Assembly: GCA_012931725.1 (NCBI GenBank)
Contig: CM022945.1
Location: forward strand, 97,422,024 to 97,486,023
Direction: 5' to 3'
Length of the DNA: 64,000 nucleotides
Source: Litsea cubeba
Lineage: Eukaryota; Streptophyta; Magnoliopsida; Laurales; Lauraceae
The position numbers were made by a program, and so were the translations under genes. The first letter of the stretch is position 1. Every line of letters starts with the position of its first letter. Positions 48,925 through 60,361 of the stretch are shown in pieces. The notes beneath the pieces are model-generated. The model had not been told where the DNA came from. It searched no databases and worked only from the letters and a program-made list of their open reading frames with translations.

Positions 48925-49340
48925 TCTTAGAGTATCCCAACTCTTTGAGGTCGGAAGCTGGCAAGGACTCGTAGAAGGAATGCCGAGATGTGGCGTGCCG
49001 CGATGCCGTGCTGAACATGCGTCCGGACCCGGGGGAAAAAGGCTTATGATTTTGAAATCCCATTTAATGCCGCGCTGCCCCTGCGTCCGGATCCGGAGGA
49101 GGCCCAAACGGCTTATGGTTTTGAAATCCCATTTAATGCCGCGCAACCCCTGCGTCCTTATCTCTATCCGCTGTCGCTTCGGTGTCCGAGGCATTAAATG
49201 GCGCACGGAAATTAGGCTGGCGCTTCCACGTGTCTCCTTTGGTTTGCCTGGCCCGTCTTTTCATGGCGGCGCGCGCAGCGAAAAGACGCGCCTTCTTTGA
49301 AATTCGAAAAGGCGCCATGATTAGGCGCTCTATTTTTAGC

Positions 49341-49349
49341 TATAAGTAG
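49341..49349 (+). promoter_or_regulatory. TATA box of the antisense gene
   Basis: The word TATAAGTAG lies within TTTTTAGCTATAAGTAGGGG, about 385 bp upstream of the ATG at 49728, with a CT-rich leader after it. A leader intron is likely: donor GTAAGTCTTC near 49606 and acceptor TTCTTCTAG ending at 49711. This promoter is separate from those of the LTRs. Confidence 0.6.
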
Positions 49350-49727
49350 GGGGCGCCCCTTTTTCTTCTTCTTCCTTCCTTATTATCTTTATTTTCCAGA
49401 ACTCTCTTTCTCTGTTTTGCTTTCGCTTCCAGAGCTTTCTTCCTCATTTTCGCTTTCGCTTCCAGAGCTCCCTTCTTCCCTCCCTGCTTTCGCCTCCCTG
49501 AATGAGAGAGACTGCTGCAGAGATTTCCTAGACTTTTTGCTGGAGGGAGGTGCTGCTAGGGTTCTGCTCTCACTGGCCTGACCATTATTCTGCTGTTGAC
49601 CTTTTCGTAAGTCTTCTTCCCTTCATTCCTGTTTCATCATGTTTCTTCCTGTTTCTTAGGGCTCTGTCTAGGGTTTTCCTTTGCTTCCAGCATATTCTTT
49701 CCTTCTTCTAGTTTTTTCATTTGAAAG

Positions 49728-51866
49728 ATGGGTATAAACAGTCACTGGATAGAGTCTGAGAGGTGGTTAGCCGACCTTAGGGTTAGGTATAACATACCAG
49801 AGGGGGTCCAAGTCATGGCGGCCCCTCCTGTTGCCCATATTCTTGGTGACTTTTACAACGGCTGGATGCCGTTCCCCTTAATAGCCGTAATCGAGGGCGG
49901 GGTTAGGTTTCCCCTTCGCCCTCTACTTAGGGAATGCCTCGGGGCATGGAACCTCTGCCCCTGCCAACTGATGCCCAACAGTTTCAAGATCGTAATGGGC
50001 ACGGATGTGCTCAATACGATCCTGGGCATTGGTCTCGGCGTCCACGATATCGAGGATGCCTATGACATATGCAAATCCGGGAAGGATATGTATTACCTCC
50101 GCATCAAGCCGGGTCGGAGGCCATTCGTGCAAGCCCTGGAGGATTCCAATAAGTACGCCGGGGATGACCGTTTGATGGTTACGGGCAACTGGGAGTTCAG
50201 TGATGACGAGCCCATCGCGGAGAGATTTTTCAAGATTCCCCGTCACTTCGGCACCCCTCCAAGTAATTACAGTCTTAGCACGCCTTTTTATTTCTTCTGT
50301 TCCTTCGTATTGCCAGGCTCATGCTCTTTGTTTGCTCTGCAGGTGTTCGTCAGAGGAGAGCGGCTGCTAGCCGAGGCGGCTGAAAACTGAACAAGTCTTG
50401 GATCCGTGCCTTGGAGAGCTACCACGGCCACGAGGACAGGTCGGCGTGGAAGCTGCTAGGGTACAAGCCTAGGTACCGCGGCTACAAGAACAAGAAGTAT
50501 ATCACTCACTGCACGCAAGCCGCGGTGGAGGTAGATGAGGAAAGTAGAGGGGAGGAAGAGCAGACCGCGGCTGACTCTGAGGGTCGTGCCGCATCCAACT
50601 CTGAGACCTCCACCTCAGGATCCGAAGAGGATAACGCCGAGACGATCGGTAGGGTTATCTTGTCATCAGAGAGCGATTCGGAGGAAGCGATGGAGAGGAC
50701 CCGCCCGAAACCAGTCTTCAAGAACCTCAAGGCCCTGCCCGTGGGAGACAGAGGTCGGGGTGCTGCGTCTTCTTCCCGCACGCCCTCTTCGTCAAGCGCG
50801 CCTTCGTCTTCCACTGCAGCTCCTCCTGCTCAGACTCCCATGCCGCTCGCCGTGTCAGGGACCGGAACTCCCGTGGTCACCTCCCCCCTAGCCACGCAGG
50901 GGGATGACCAGGCCAGGAAAAGGGCCAGGGTCGAAGGCTCGGCGGGGGAGTCTTCAGCAGCCGGCATGGCAACGCGGGCTTCTCCTGCCCCCTAGAGGCC
51001 GAGCTTCATGCTCCAGCCCGGGAGACCAATGACGGTAGAGGACCGTCTCTCAGGGGGGCCACTAGTGCTCGCCTGCTTGGGGAGTGCATGCGCCTTGCCG
51101 CGGGATATGGAGAAGTACGACGAGATGGATGACATCTCCTTGCTGGCGTCGCAGATGAAGGCGAGCCTGAGCGTAAGTACAGCATTCTCTAACCCTCTAT
51201 TTTTTCTTTTAACTATAGCTCTTGCTCACTGGTGGCTTGATTTTCTTGCAGATTGTGCAGATGGCCCAGGTCTCGGTGCAACGAGTCCCGAAGTGCCATA
51301 CCAAGCTCAAGTGGATCCAGGCCAACTGTGAGCAGCACAGGAAAGCCTTGGAGGAGGGCCAGGCGAGGGTGAGAGTACGAGGAGACACACCAATCCCTTT
51401 TCGCCGAGCTTGACAAGGTGAATTCGGCTTTTGAGCTGGTTAAGAGGAGGGAAGCCGAGCTGGAAAGGAGGATCGCCGACCTAGAGAGGCAGAAATCTGA
51501 GCTTGAGTTCAAAAATCAAGCCAAGGTCAGTGCTGCATTCCAGGACGACGTCGATGTGGCGGGCGAGGAGTACGCGGCGCAGGTCGAATATCTTGGGAGA
51601 TAGGGTGGAAGGCGGCCCTGGAGAAGGCGGGGGTCCCCAGGGATCATCCTGCATACACGAGCCCGGATGAATATCCACGCTTAGATACTGAGCCGACCCC
51701 CGTGGTCAAATTAGGGAGGGACCCCGCTCTCGAGCCGGAACTGGAACTCCCCCCATCTGCAACTGAAGCGCCTGCTACTGCCACGACTCCTGCCGTGGCT
51801 TCCACATCTGAAGCCCCTACTGTCGCCGCGAGTCCGAGTGCGGATGGCGTCGCGCCTGCTGCGTGA
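49728..51866 (+). pseudogene. Antisense gene of the gypsy element (Transposase_28, putative gypsy type transposon domain)
   Basis: Exon 1 (49728-50262) starts at ATG. It encodes a globular part with YNIPEGVQVMAAPPVAHIL, FPLIAVIEGGVRFPLRPLLR and LMPNSFKIVMGTDVL, a pattern I associate with Pfam Transposase_28 (PF04195), found in plant gypsy elements. Introns run 50263-50342 (GTAATT...CTGCAG) and 51173-51251 (GTAAGT...TTGCAG). Exon 2 holds a serine- and alanine-rich acidic linker, exon 3 a coiled coil (VKRREAELERRIADLERQKS) and a proline-, alanine- and threonine-rich tail ending at TGA 51864-51866. Poly(A)-signal-like AATGAAAG follows near 51978. Frame breaks near 50385 (an A-run), 51000-51130, 51370 and 51600 show decay. 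The function of such genes is unknown. It runs opposite to gag-pol, so its transcript could pair with the element's RNA. Confidence 0.75.
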
Positions 51867-52334
51867 AGCCCCTTGGCCGCTGCTCTCCTCTTTCTTTTTG
51901 ATGTAATTTTTGTTCAGGCGCATCGCGCCCTTTATGTAAGGAATCTTTATCTTTTTCAGTGAAAACTTCTTTGCTTTGAATGAAAGCCTTTCTTCGTGTC
52001 TATTCTGTGTTCCTCTTTGCTTGTACTTTTTTGTTTGATCTGAATGTGCCAAGTGTTTCGCTTCGGCTATATGGCCGAGTTCCCCAACCTTGGGAACCCG
52101 CTATCGATTAGCCGCGCTCAGCAGCTGTAACTCTTAGAATGCGATGTAGGGCCCCCAGGGCACTGAGTGTTGTGATGGCGAATGAATGGTGTTACCAAAA
52201 AGTAGAAAGAAAATTTTGTACAAGTATATGAACTCGGTAACTGCCGAGCTGCCTTAGTCCGGGATCAAATTGTTTAGGATAGTTGCCCAGCGACTAGGTG
52301 TGCAAGTAAGGCGATCCCTCTGGATCTTCGCCAT

Positions 52335-53030
52335 GGGCCGCGCTGGCTATCTGGCGCGAGGGCCGAGATGCGCTCATCGCACGAATGGAGATGTCCCCCT
52401 GGCTCTTCACCAGGGGCCGTGCTGGCTATCTGGCGCAAGGGCCGAGATGCGCTTATCGCACGAATGGAGATGTCCCCCTGGCTTTTCACCAGGGGCTGTG
52501 CTGGCCATCTGGCACGTGGCCGAGATGCGCTCATCATAAGAATGGAGATGTCCCCCTGGCTCTTCACCAGGGGCCGTGCTGGCCATCTGGCACGAGGGCC
52601 GAGATGCGCTTACGGCACGAATGGAGATGTCCCCCTGGCTCTTCACCAGGGGCCGTGCTGGCCATCTGGCACGTGGCCGAGATGCGCTCATCGCACGAAT
52701 GGAGATGTCCCACTGGCTCTGCACCAGGGGCCGTGCTGGCCATCTGGCACGAAGGTCGAGATGCGCTTATCACACGAATGAAGATGTCCCCCTGGCTCTT
52801 CACCAGGGGCCGTGCTGGCCATCTGGCACGTGGCCGAGATGCGCTCATCGCACGAATGGAGATGTCCCCCTAGCTCTTCACCAGGGGCCGTGCTGGCCAT
52901 CTAGCACGTGGCCGAGATGCGCTCATCGCACGAATGGAGATGTCCCCTGGCTCTTCACCAGGGGCCGTGCTTGCTATCTGGCGTGAGGGCCGAGATGCGC
53001 TTATCGCACGAATGGAGATGTTTCTGCCGA
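52335..53030. repeat. Tandem array, nine to ten units of 77-79 bp, in the gypsy 3' region
   Basis: GCTGG(C/T)(C/T)ATCTGG recurs at 52342, 52421, 52500, 52578, 52657, 52735, 52814 and 52892, with a variant at 52969. The steps are 79, 79, 78, 79, 78, 79, 78 and 77. Two unit types mostly alternate: one with GAGGGCCGAGATGCGCTTAT, the other with GTGGCCGAGATGCGCTCAT. This points to a 157-bp double unit. The array is GC-rich and lies between integrase and the antisense gene. The many overlapping open frames here are products of the repeat. Confidence 0.95.
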
Positions 53031-53204
53031 GCTGGAGAGGGCGAAGTCATTCCTTTGCCGATTTTATTTTCGAAGCTAGGATGACCCCGCGCACTGCTGT
53101 CGAGCTGGAGAATTGCGGTATTGCTGCGGTCCTTGACTTAGAAAAGTGCGAGAAACTTCTGAGAAGAAATGTTTCTTCATTGATTTACATAAACTGAGTA
53201 CATT

Positions 53205-54725
53205 TCAAAAGTAAAACTTTTTTAGGTGCGAGGCGTTCCATAGTCGTGGCAGTTGCTTTCCATCCATATCCTCAAGTTTGTATGCGGACCGGCCAGCAGT
53301 CGAGACCACTTTGAATGGGCCGCGCCAGTTTGGAGCCAACTTGCCTTGGTTCGGATCCTTGTCTGCAGGCAGTGCCTTCTTCAGGACCAGTTCTCCGATG
53401 GAGAACTTCCTTTCCCGAACTTTCTGATTGTAATCTTTTGCGAGCCGTTGCTGATAGGCTGCTAAACGGATGGATGCTGCTTCTCTGCGCTCTTCGGCTA
53501 GATCCAAACCCAGGGTTAGGTTCTTCTCATTCTGGCTTTGGTCAAAAAGTTCGGATCTGAGCGTTGGAAGGCCGATCTCAAGTGGGATCACGGCTTCCAT
53601 TCCATACGCCAAGGAGAATGGAGTTTCCGAAGTGGAGCATCTCGGGGTAGTCCTGTACGCCCACAGGACACTGGGTAGCTCTTCCATCCATCTCCCTTTG
53701 GCCCCGTCGAGTCTCTTTTTGAGTCCATCAAGGACTACTTTGTTGGAGATCTCGGCCTAGCCGTTGCTCTGGGGATAGGCTGGAGTTGAGTAATAGTTCC
53801 TGATGCCGAGCTCCTTGCATAAGTTTTTGAAGAGGCTGGAGTCGAATTGGGTCCCGTTGTCCGAGACTAGGATTCGTGGGATGCCGAACCTCGTGATGAT
53901 GTTCTTCCATACGAAGTTTTTGGAGTCTCGCTCAGTGATGGAAGATAATGCTTCTGCCTCTATCCACTTGGTAAAATAATCAGTGGCCACTATCAGCCAC
54001 CTCTTATTTCCTAGAGCTCGGTGGAAAGGCCCTACGATGTCCAGCCCCCATTGGGCAAAGGGCCACGGGCTGGAGAGTGGGTTTAGATCATGTGCAGGTT
54101 GATGGAGTTTGTGCGAGAACTTTTGGCACTTCTCGCACTTCATAGCGTACATCTGTGCGTCCTTCTGCATGTATGGCCACCAGTATCCCTGGCTTATAGC
54201 CCGGTATGCTAGTGACCTTCCTCCGATGTGACTTCCGCAGATGCCTTCATGTATTTCAAAGAGGAAGTCTTCAACTCGGCTCGGGTGGACGCACTGGAGA
54301 TAAGGACCTGTGAATGACTTTCTGTACAATTTTCCTTCTGGAGAGAGCCAGAACCGGGCTGCCCTTAGCCTGATTTTGTGAGCTTGAGCTTTGTCCTCAG
54401 GGAGTTGGTCGTCCTTGAGGTGCGCGATGATGGGATCCATCCAACTGGGCCCGAGATCAATGCACATGACTTGCCGTGGTGGGCGAAGCTCTATACTTGG
54501 TGATGTCAGTGAGCCTACTTCCACAGTCCTCTTCCTCCCAGCTTCGACGGCGGAAGCTAGGTTGGCGAGTGCGTCAGCGTGTGAGTTAGAATCTCTGCCA
54601 ATCTGTCTGACTTCTGCTTCCGGGAATTGAGAGAGGAGCTTCTTGGCGAGGGTCAAATAGGCCGCCATTCTATCGTCGCGAGCCTGGTAATCTCCAGTGA
54701 GCTGGCTTGTCACCAACTGAGTCAC
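53205..54725 (-). pseudogene. Integrase and end of RNase H, gypsy pol
   Basis: From 54725 the frame gives the last part of RNase H (VRQIGRDSNSHADALANLAS). An H2C2 zinc-binding domain follows (HEGICGSHIGGRSLAYRAIS, then CEKC). The integrase core has the first Asp in GLDIVGPF and the second in SDNGTQFDSS. The glutamine codon just before the third, catalytic Glu is a TAG (53757-53759). Beyond that stop the same frame reads to WNASHLKKFYF at 53205, the usual C-terminal end of gypsy integrases. No chromodomain is seen. Confidence 0.9.
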
Positions 54726-56181
54726 TGAAGACCACCATCTGTTGAGCTCCGAGAATCTCGGCGCTGTTGAGCCCTGCTAGCAATGCTTCGTACTCTGCCT
54801 CATTGTTTGATGCTCTGAAGTCAAGTGTCAGGGCCTGCTCAATGACTAGCCCTTCTGGAGACTAGAGAACTACGCCGACGCCAACCCTCCTAGAGGTAGA
54901 GGACCCGTCAACGAAGACCTTCCAAGCCGAATCGCGAAACGTATTCCGAGATTTCTCATAATCAGTCCCCGAGACTAAGTCATCATGCCCTCTGCCCCCC
55001 AGTTCGGGGTCGAGTGGGCTCGGCGTCGAACTCGGTGAAGTGAACTCCACGATGAAGTCGGCCAAAATCTGCGCTTCGATCGCCGTCCTGGGTTGGTACT
55101 GGATGTCGTACTGCCCCAGCTCCACTGCCCATCTGGAAACTCGTCCGGAGAAATCAGCCTTCCGGAAGACAGAATTGAGCTGGTGCTCAGTAACCACCAC
55201 TATCGTGTGGGCTTAGAAGTAGTGTGAGAGCTTGCGAGAGGCACTGACGAGAGCCAGTGCGAGCTTCTCCATCTGCAAGTATCTGGTCTCAGCGTCGAGG
55301 AAGATCTTGCTTGTGTAGTAAATGGGCTTCTGCTGCCCGTCATCTTCTCTGACTAGTACCGAGCTCACAGCATGATCCGAGACCGCCAAGTACAAATACA
55401 TTGCTTCTCCTTTCGTTGGGGTCGACAGCAATGGAGGTGAGGCCAGGTAAGCTTTGAGCTCTTGAAGAGCCGAGTCGCACTCCGGGGTCCATTCGAACTT
55501 CAGGTTCTTCTTCAGCAGCTGAAAGAAAGGACGACATTTGTCGGAGGACCTGCTGATGAAGCGGTTGAGAGCGGCGGCCATGCCAGTGAGCCTCTGGACC
55601 TGCTTCGTCGTCGCCGGGCTTTGAATTCCCAGTATTGCGGAGATTTGATCTGGGTTTGCTTCGATGCCTCGTCTCGTGACGAGGCTCCATAAGAACTTGC
55701 CGGAGCCGACTCCGAAGGCGCATTTGGAGGCGTTCAGCTTTAATCCGAACTTCCGGAGAACGTCGAACACCTGGCCGAGGTCCGTTAGATGGTCGTGAGA
55801 CTGCATGGACTTGACGACCATGTCGTCTATGTACACCTCGACCGTTCTGCCGAGCTGGTCTCGGAACATCTTGGTGTCCAACTTCTGGTAGGTCGCTCCC
55901 ACATTCTTCAGTCCGAATGGCATTACCTTGTAGTAGTAGGTCCCCCTAGGAGTAATGAATGCCATTTTTTCTTCGTCTGGTCCGTACATGGGTATCTGGT
56001 GATAGCCGCGGTAAGCGTCGAGGAAGCTCATCCTGTCATGGCCGACAGTGGCATCGATCATTTGGTCGATCTTTGGGAGTGGAAAGCAGTCTTTGGGACA
56101 CGCCTTGTTAAGGTCGGTGAAGTCGACATAGACTCTCCACTTTTCAGTCTTTTTTTTACTACCACGGTGTTCGCCAACCAT
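54726..56181 (-). pseudogene. Reverse transcriptase and RNase H, gypsy pol
   Basis: The RT reads WRVYVDFTDLNKACPKDCFP, MPFGLKNVGATYQ and the catalytic block VEVYIDDMVV (YIDD at 55822-55833). The connection and RNase H domain follow (TKGEAMYLYLAVSDHAVSSV). A TAG at 55213-55215 interrupts after KLSHYF; reading resumes in frame with VVVTEHQLNSVFRKADFSGR. A further TAG lies at 54862, and a one-base deletion near 54727 shifts the frame before QLVTSQL. At 56150-56157 a run of eight A (minus strand) causes the frameshift that separates RT from the upstream frame. Confidence 0.9.
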
Positions 56182-56966
56182 TTTGGGTACTGGACCTCCC
56201 TGATGGCGCTCGCTTCTAGCAGTTTCCCCACTTCTTCGATTACGGCCGCAGATTGCTCGACTCCAGATCTTCTTGCCTTCTGGACCACAGGCTTGACTTG
56301 AGGGTCCACGTTCAGCCTGTGGCTCATGACCTCAGGGTCCACGCCAGGCATTTCCTGTGGGGTCCAAGCAAAGACCTCTCTGTTTTGCAACAGGAACCTA
56401 AGCAGCTCGGATCTCTCTAGCTCGGTGAGCTGACTCCCAAGCAGGAAGTACCTCTCGGGATCACTGGGGTCGATCCTGACCTCGGTGAGATCTTCAATGC
56501 TCTTTTCTTCTGGATCGCGGCCAACTCTATCCAGTTCGGCCTCCAGTTCCGCCATATGTACTTGCTTTGGCTCTTCCTCGCCAGGCATGACGGCCATCAT
56601 GCAACGTTTGGCCATCTGCTGGTCACCCTCGACTGTGACCACCTCAATCCTTCCATCCCTTTTCAGAGGGAACTTGAGCTTCTGATGGTAGGAGGAGGGA
56701 ACGGCTTCTATCTGGTGCAGCTAACTCCTCCCCACTATGGCATTGTAGGGGGATGGCGCATCCACCACGAGGAAGTCAGCCATCACTGATGCGCCTCCGA
56801 CTTGGACTTTGAGGGAGACTCTTCCCTTTGGATACACGGGCTTCACGCTGAACCCTATCAGGGGGGTCCGCGCTTCTTGGAGATCCTTTTCGGTGAGCCC
56901 CATCTTGGTAAAGCAGTCGAAGTAGAGGATCTCGGATGATCTGCCGGGGTCGACGAGAATCCTCTA
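56058..56966 (-). pseudogene. Protease and linker, gypsy pol
   Basis: After a TAG at 56964-56966 the same frame gives the retropepsin core. The active-site block reads LVDPGRSSEILYFD; D-P-G replaces the usual D-T/S-G, but D-x-G is kept. The later block FLVVDAPSPYNAIVGRS is typical of this branch. A second TAG follows at 56721-56723. The linker to RT contains QTHRLNVDP-like sequence (MSHRLNVDPQVKPVVQKARR) and ends at the A8 run near 56150. Confidence 0.85.
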
Positions 56967-58925
56967 CACCTTGCAACTCTCCAGCTTCAGGGTCATAATC
57001 AGCGGGTCGTTGTGGGGGAGCTGGACTCCTTCCAGGTCCTCGTTTGAGAACCAGATCTTTGGCCTCTCCTTCCGAGCTTTCTTGGAGGCTGGTCCGAGCT
57101 CGGCTGCCATGACCTGCTTCCCATGGGAGGCCTTCCTGACCTCGGCACGGGCCTGGCTGCTGTCTTGCTTAGCGGGGGCCAGGTGAATGACGCTTATGAT
57201 TCTCTCCGACTCGTCGCTGTCATGACTCTCCTCGGCTCGGCGCCGAGGTCGCTCATTGCTTCTGCTGTCTGCTCCCTTGCAGTACCCCTTCAAGTGCCCA
57301 TCCTTGACGAGCCTCTCGAGATGGTCTTTGAGAGAGTAGCAATCCTCAGTATTATGCCCGTTCTGCTTGTGGTAAGCGCAGAACCTGCTTTGATCTCTCT
57401 TGGAGGGGTCGCTCTTCATGGGCTGCAGCCATTTAAAGTACGGTTTTCCCTGGATCTTGTCCAGTATCTGATGAACCGGCTCTTTGAAGACCGTATTGAC
57501 CCTTTCACACGAGGAGTAGGATGATCTGTGTCTCTTGCCCCCTCCCGAAGTGTGAGTCGGGGCTGACGACTGGCCACCTGAGTGGTGGTCTCGGCTCGTC
57601 TCTTCTCTGCGGAAGGTTCTCTTTTCCCTTCCGGAGGTTTGATCCTCCTGCCGCGATCGGTCTTCCTGCCGAGACCGGTTCTCGTTCCGAGACCGGTTCT
57701 TGGAGACGCCAAAACTCTCGTTGGCCCGCGCCTCGTCCTCTTCTTGTTCGATGTATTTGTTCACCTTGGCCATAAGGGCTGTTACAGAGAGGACAGGGTT
57801 TCGGACGAGCTCTTTCCGGAGCTCGCACCCTGGCAGGAGGGCATGTTGGAAGGACCTGATCGCGACATCTTCAGAGGAGTTGTCGATTTGGCTATAAATC
57901 GTCCAGAATCTCTTCGCGAATTGAGTGACGCTTTCACTCCACCTCATTCTGAGGGCCATAATGTCACTATCAGTCTTTGGGATGACTCGGTGCGCCTGGA
58001 ATTTCCCCAGGAAGGAGTCCTGCAACTGGGGCCAGTTCATGATCGACCCTTTCGGGAGTGTGCAGAACCACTTGAGGGAGAGATCCCCCAGGCTGGAGGA
58101 GAAGACTCTACAATTGAGGTGCCCGACGTCACCCCAGACGAACAGCTTTTGGGTGAAATGACGGAGATGTGCTGCTGGGTCCGAGGTTCCGTCATAGAGG
58201 ACGAACCTTGGGACGCTGAACTTCCTTGGAAGGGGATACTCGTTGATTTCTCTGGAGAAAGGAGATGAGTCGAGGCCAGCGAAGTCGGGGACGTCTGGCT
58301 GGTTCTAAGCGAGCCCTGCCTCCTTCAGGGTGCTCTGGATGGCCTGCTTGACCAGGTGGTCAATCAGTGCCTTCTGATCTCCCGCTTCTGATCTCGGCAT
58401 TGACCTCCTGTCAATGTGGTTATGGCAGGAACTCCCTACGTGACTCCGCTCGCGACTTTTCTCGTTCAGATGTTCTCTCAAGTCCTTGCCGGTGACGGGA
58501 TCCTTTCTGCCTACGAGGTCACCGCCCATGGGGACGGTCTCCTTCTCCCGGAGCTGCTGCCTGAGCTGGCGGATAAGATCGTCTTTCTCCTGGAGGGCGA
58601 GGTTCTGAACCCTGATTGCCGCTTGAGCGGGGTTGGCTCTGTCATCTTCGTGGTTCGAGCGGAGTTCGGATCGGCGTGATCCCGCCACTGCCGGGGCTTT
58701 ACCCTTCGAGAAGCGCTCATGCAGGGGAGCATTCAGCCGCGGTGGGCTCCCCATCTCTAACGGGGACGAGGCAGACTCAGTGTGGTAACTGTCCACCTCT
58801 GCGGCCTCCCCTCTCGCGTTGCGCTCCTCTGGATGGGACACATAGGGCAATGGTCCAGGGAGGACCAGTGGCCCTAGAGGGAGGGACTTCGGGTGTTCTC
58901 CGCCTCTCTTGTTTCTTGGAGCCAT
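56964..58925 (-). pseudogene. Gag, gypsy element, one in-frame stop
   Basis: It starts at a true ATG (58925, MAPRNKRGGEHPKSLP). An N-terminal region with a coiled coil (about residues 100-125) is followed by a TAG (58305-58307). The same frame continues through the capsid-like Retrotrans_gag domain (REINEYPLPRKFSVPRF, SSSLGDLSLKWF, FLGKFQAHRVIPKTDSDIMA). A charged linker rich in RSRQEDR precedes a zinc-knuckle-like motif, FCAYHKQNGHNTEDC. Total span is 653 codons plus the stop. The gag fragment at 17010-17346 aligns with the middle of this domain. Confidence 0.92.
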
Positions 58926-58996
58926 GGCGACTGTAAAGGTTTTGAGAAAGGTTTTGGGAAAGGTTTTAGGAAAGGTTTTTGGGTATGGTTATTACT

Positions 58997-59014
58997 TTCC
59001 CACAGACGGCGCCA
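58997..59014 (-). other. Primer binding site
   Basis: On the minus strand TGGCGCCGTCTGTGGGAA lies two bases inside the 5' LTR. The first nine bases match the 3' end expected of tRNA-Asp, the usual primer of several plant gypsy groups (from memory). Confidence 0.7.
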
Positions 59015-59016
59015 AT

Positions 59017-59771
59017 TGTAAGTGCCTAAAAATTACGGACTTTGAATCAGGGATTAGGGCCCCTGTCTTGAGTGGTTTGGATGAAGATGATCGTGGCTCC
59101 GGTTAAACCTGAAGAGGAAGAGAGGAAAACACGTCAGAGGACCCTGGCTGTGGGCAGCACAAGGCTCTCTGATGCTTAAGTCAGTTCAGGGACTGAATAA
59201 GGGAGATGGAGAGAAAATTGCAGAGTAAGTATATGCGTTATGGGTTGCGTACCTTAGAATGGAGATGGAGATGCTATTTATAGGAGATAGAGATGTCTTG
59301 CGTGGGTGAGTTCCAAGATGGGCCTGGCCACTCGAGTGTCCCTGTCCACTCAGCCCACAATTCATTAAATGCCTGCCTCACCTACCCATGCCTCATTAAA
59401 TGCCAATCTTATCGGGCCAGGCGGTGGTCTGACTTTTGGGCCAGGTCCCATCGGGCCTGGCCTGGAGCCATGCTTTGGGGGCGCTGGGGGCGCACGTGCT
59501 CTGTATAACGTCGTTTTGTCATGAATGATGAGTCGCAGGGCACACCTTAGCACGTGCCTCCATCCTGTCAACAGTCCCATCAGCATCTGTCAAATCTGCC
59601 GTGCCAAGGTCGGTGTACAATGTCCCGTGCCACCTGACCTCGGGGGTGCTCATCTCGGAGAGTGCCGCGACCCTTCAGCCGCGGTCTGTCTTGGCCGAGG
59701 GGAGGCATGATTAAGTTGTCTTAAGACCAGGACTAGCTCTGATCTCGGCTTAGTGATATCATCCCCACACA
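59017..59771 (-). repeat. 5' LTR of the gypsy element (755 bp)
   Basis: Partner of 48156-48903 with a 7-bp insertion (TCTTGCG near 59295). It is followed by the target duplication GAGGT. Confidence 0.95.
59273..59283 (-). promoter_or_regulatory. LTR TATA box
   Basis: On the minus strand CCTATAAATAG in the middle of the 5' LTR is a strong TATA box. It would drive the gag-pol transcript. Confidence 0.7.
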
Positions 59772-60361
59772 GAGGTAAATCTAATTTACTGTTAGACAAA
59801 TCGCAGTTTTAGAGTATTTTCAGTTTTCTTGCAATCTTAATAAAATGGAACAAGACCGGTCTCGATATCTCTTTCTTGCTTTGGAATTGTATGATGAAGA
59901 GGATGTGATGTGATTGATCTCTGGTTGATGAAATCATTCTGTTTCTGTTGATTCTAATTCATAGCATTAAAAAAATGAAAACTTGTCTCACAACAGGTAG
60001 GTAAACGGAGTTCTGCAGTCGAGTACTAGAGGGTCACCATTGTCACACCAAACAAGAAAACCTGTAAAACATAGAAAATGAAAACTTCTGCTTAAATATC
60101 CACTCAGTGTGGAAATAAATAAGAGTACTTTAGCGCTGAGTCCCTTTGGGACCGCATGAAATTGGATAAAATGGAGCAGTGTTTACCTCAGTGTACATGA
60201 TTTGTTGATGGCATATTTAGGCTACTCTGCTATCAACTAGCCCCAAATGAATGAATTTGGAGCTTTGGCATCCTAAAAAGGCCGCAGTAGATTAAGGGTT
60301 TTATTTTCCTCTTAACTTTTGGTTTCATTCTGTGACGTTGAATTCATTTCTTTTACTTTGT
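59772..60361 (+). other. MULE interior after the nested element; intron-like
   Basis: AT-rich, with no frame of note. It could be intron between the donor near 48025 and the exon at 60362. Confidence 0.4.

Larger units (their letters stand above)
48156..59771 (-). mobile_element. Ty3/gypsy LTR retrotransposon (Tat/Retand-like), 11.6 kb, inactive
   Basis: Two LTRs (48156-48903 and 59017-59771) begin TGTAAG and end CACACA on the plus strand. The target duplication is GAGGT at 48151-48155 and 59772-59776. I count about 23 substitutions in 748 bp (roughly 3%), mostly C/T and G/A, plus a 7-bp indel. The internal order on the minus strand is primer site, gag, protease, reverse transcriptase, RNase H, integrase, tandem array, polypurine tract. 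A separate gene lies on the plus strand between integrase and the 3' LTR. That antisense extra gene and the 3' tandem array are features described for the Tat/Retand/Ogre branch. Gag and pol carry several stops and frameshifts, so the copy cannot be autonomous. Confidence 0.95.

Noticed and set aside
52335..53030. CRISPR-like array
   Set aside because: Units follow each other directly without unique spacers, and the setting is a plant retrotransposon.
52270..53197. Many long overlapping open frames on both strands (up to 162 codons)
   Set aside because: They arise from a 77-79-bp repeat without stops in several frames. The peptides are the same unit repeated, with no family resemblance.
56140..56165. 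Programmed ribosomal frameshift between protease and RT
   Set aside because: Other stops and frameshifts occur throughout gag-pol, the shift is not at a gag/pol border, and no pseudoknot-like sequence was noticed.
55462..58936. Plus-strand frames up to 228 residues opposite gag-pol
   Set aside because: They are shadows of gag-pol in GC-rich sequence; no motif and no promoter.
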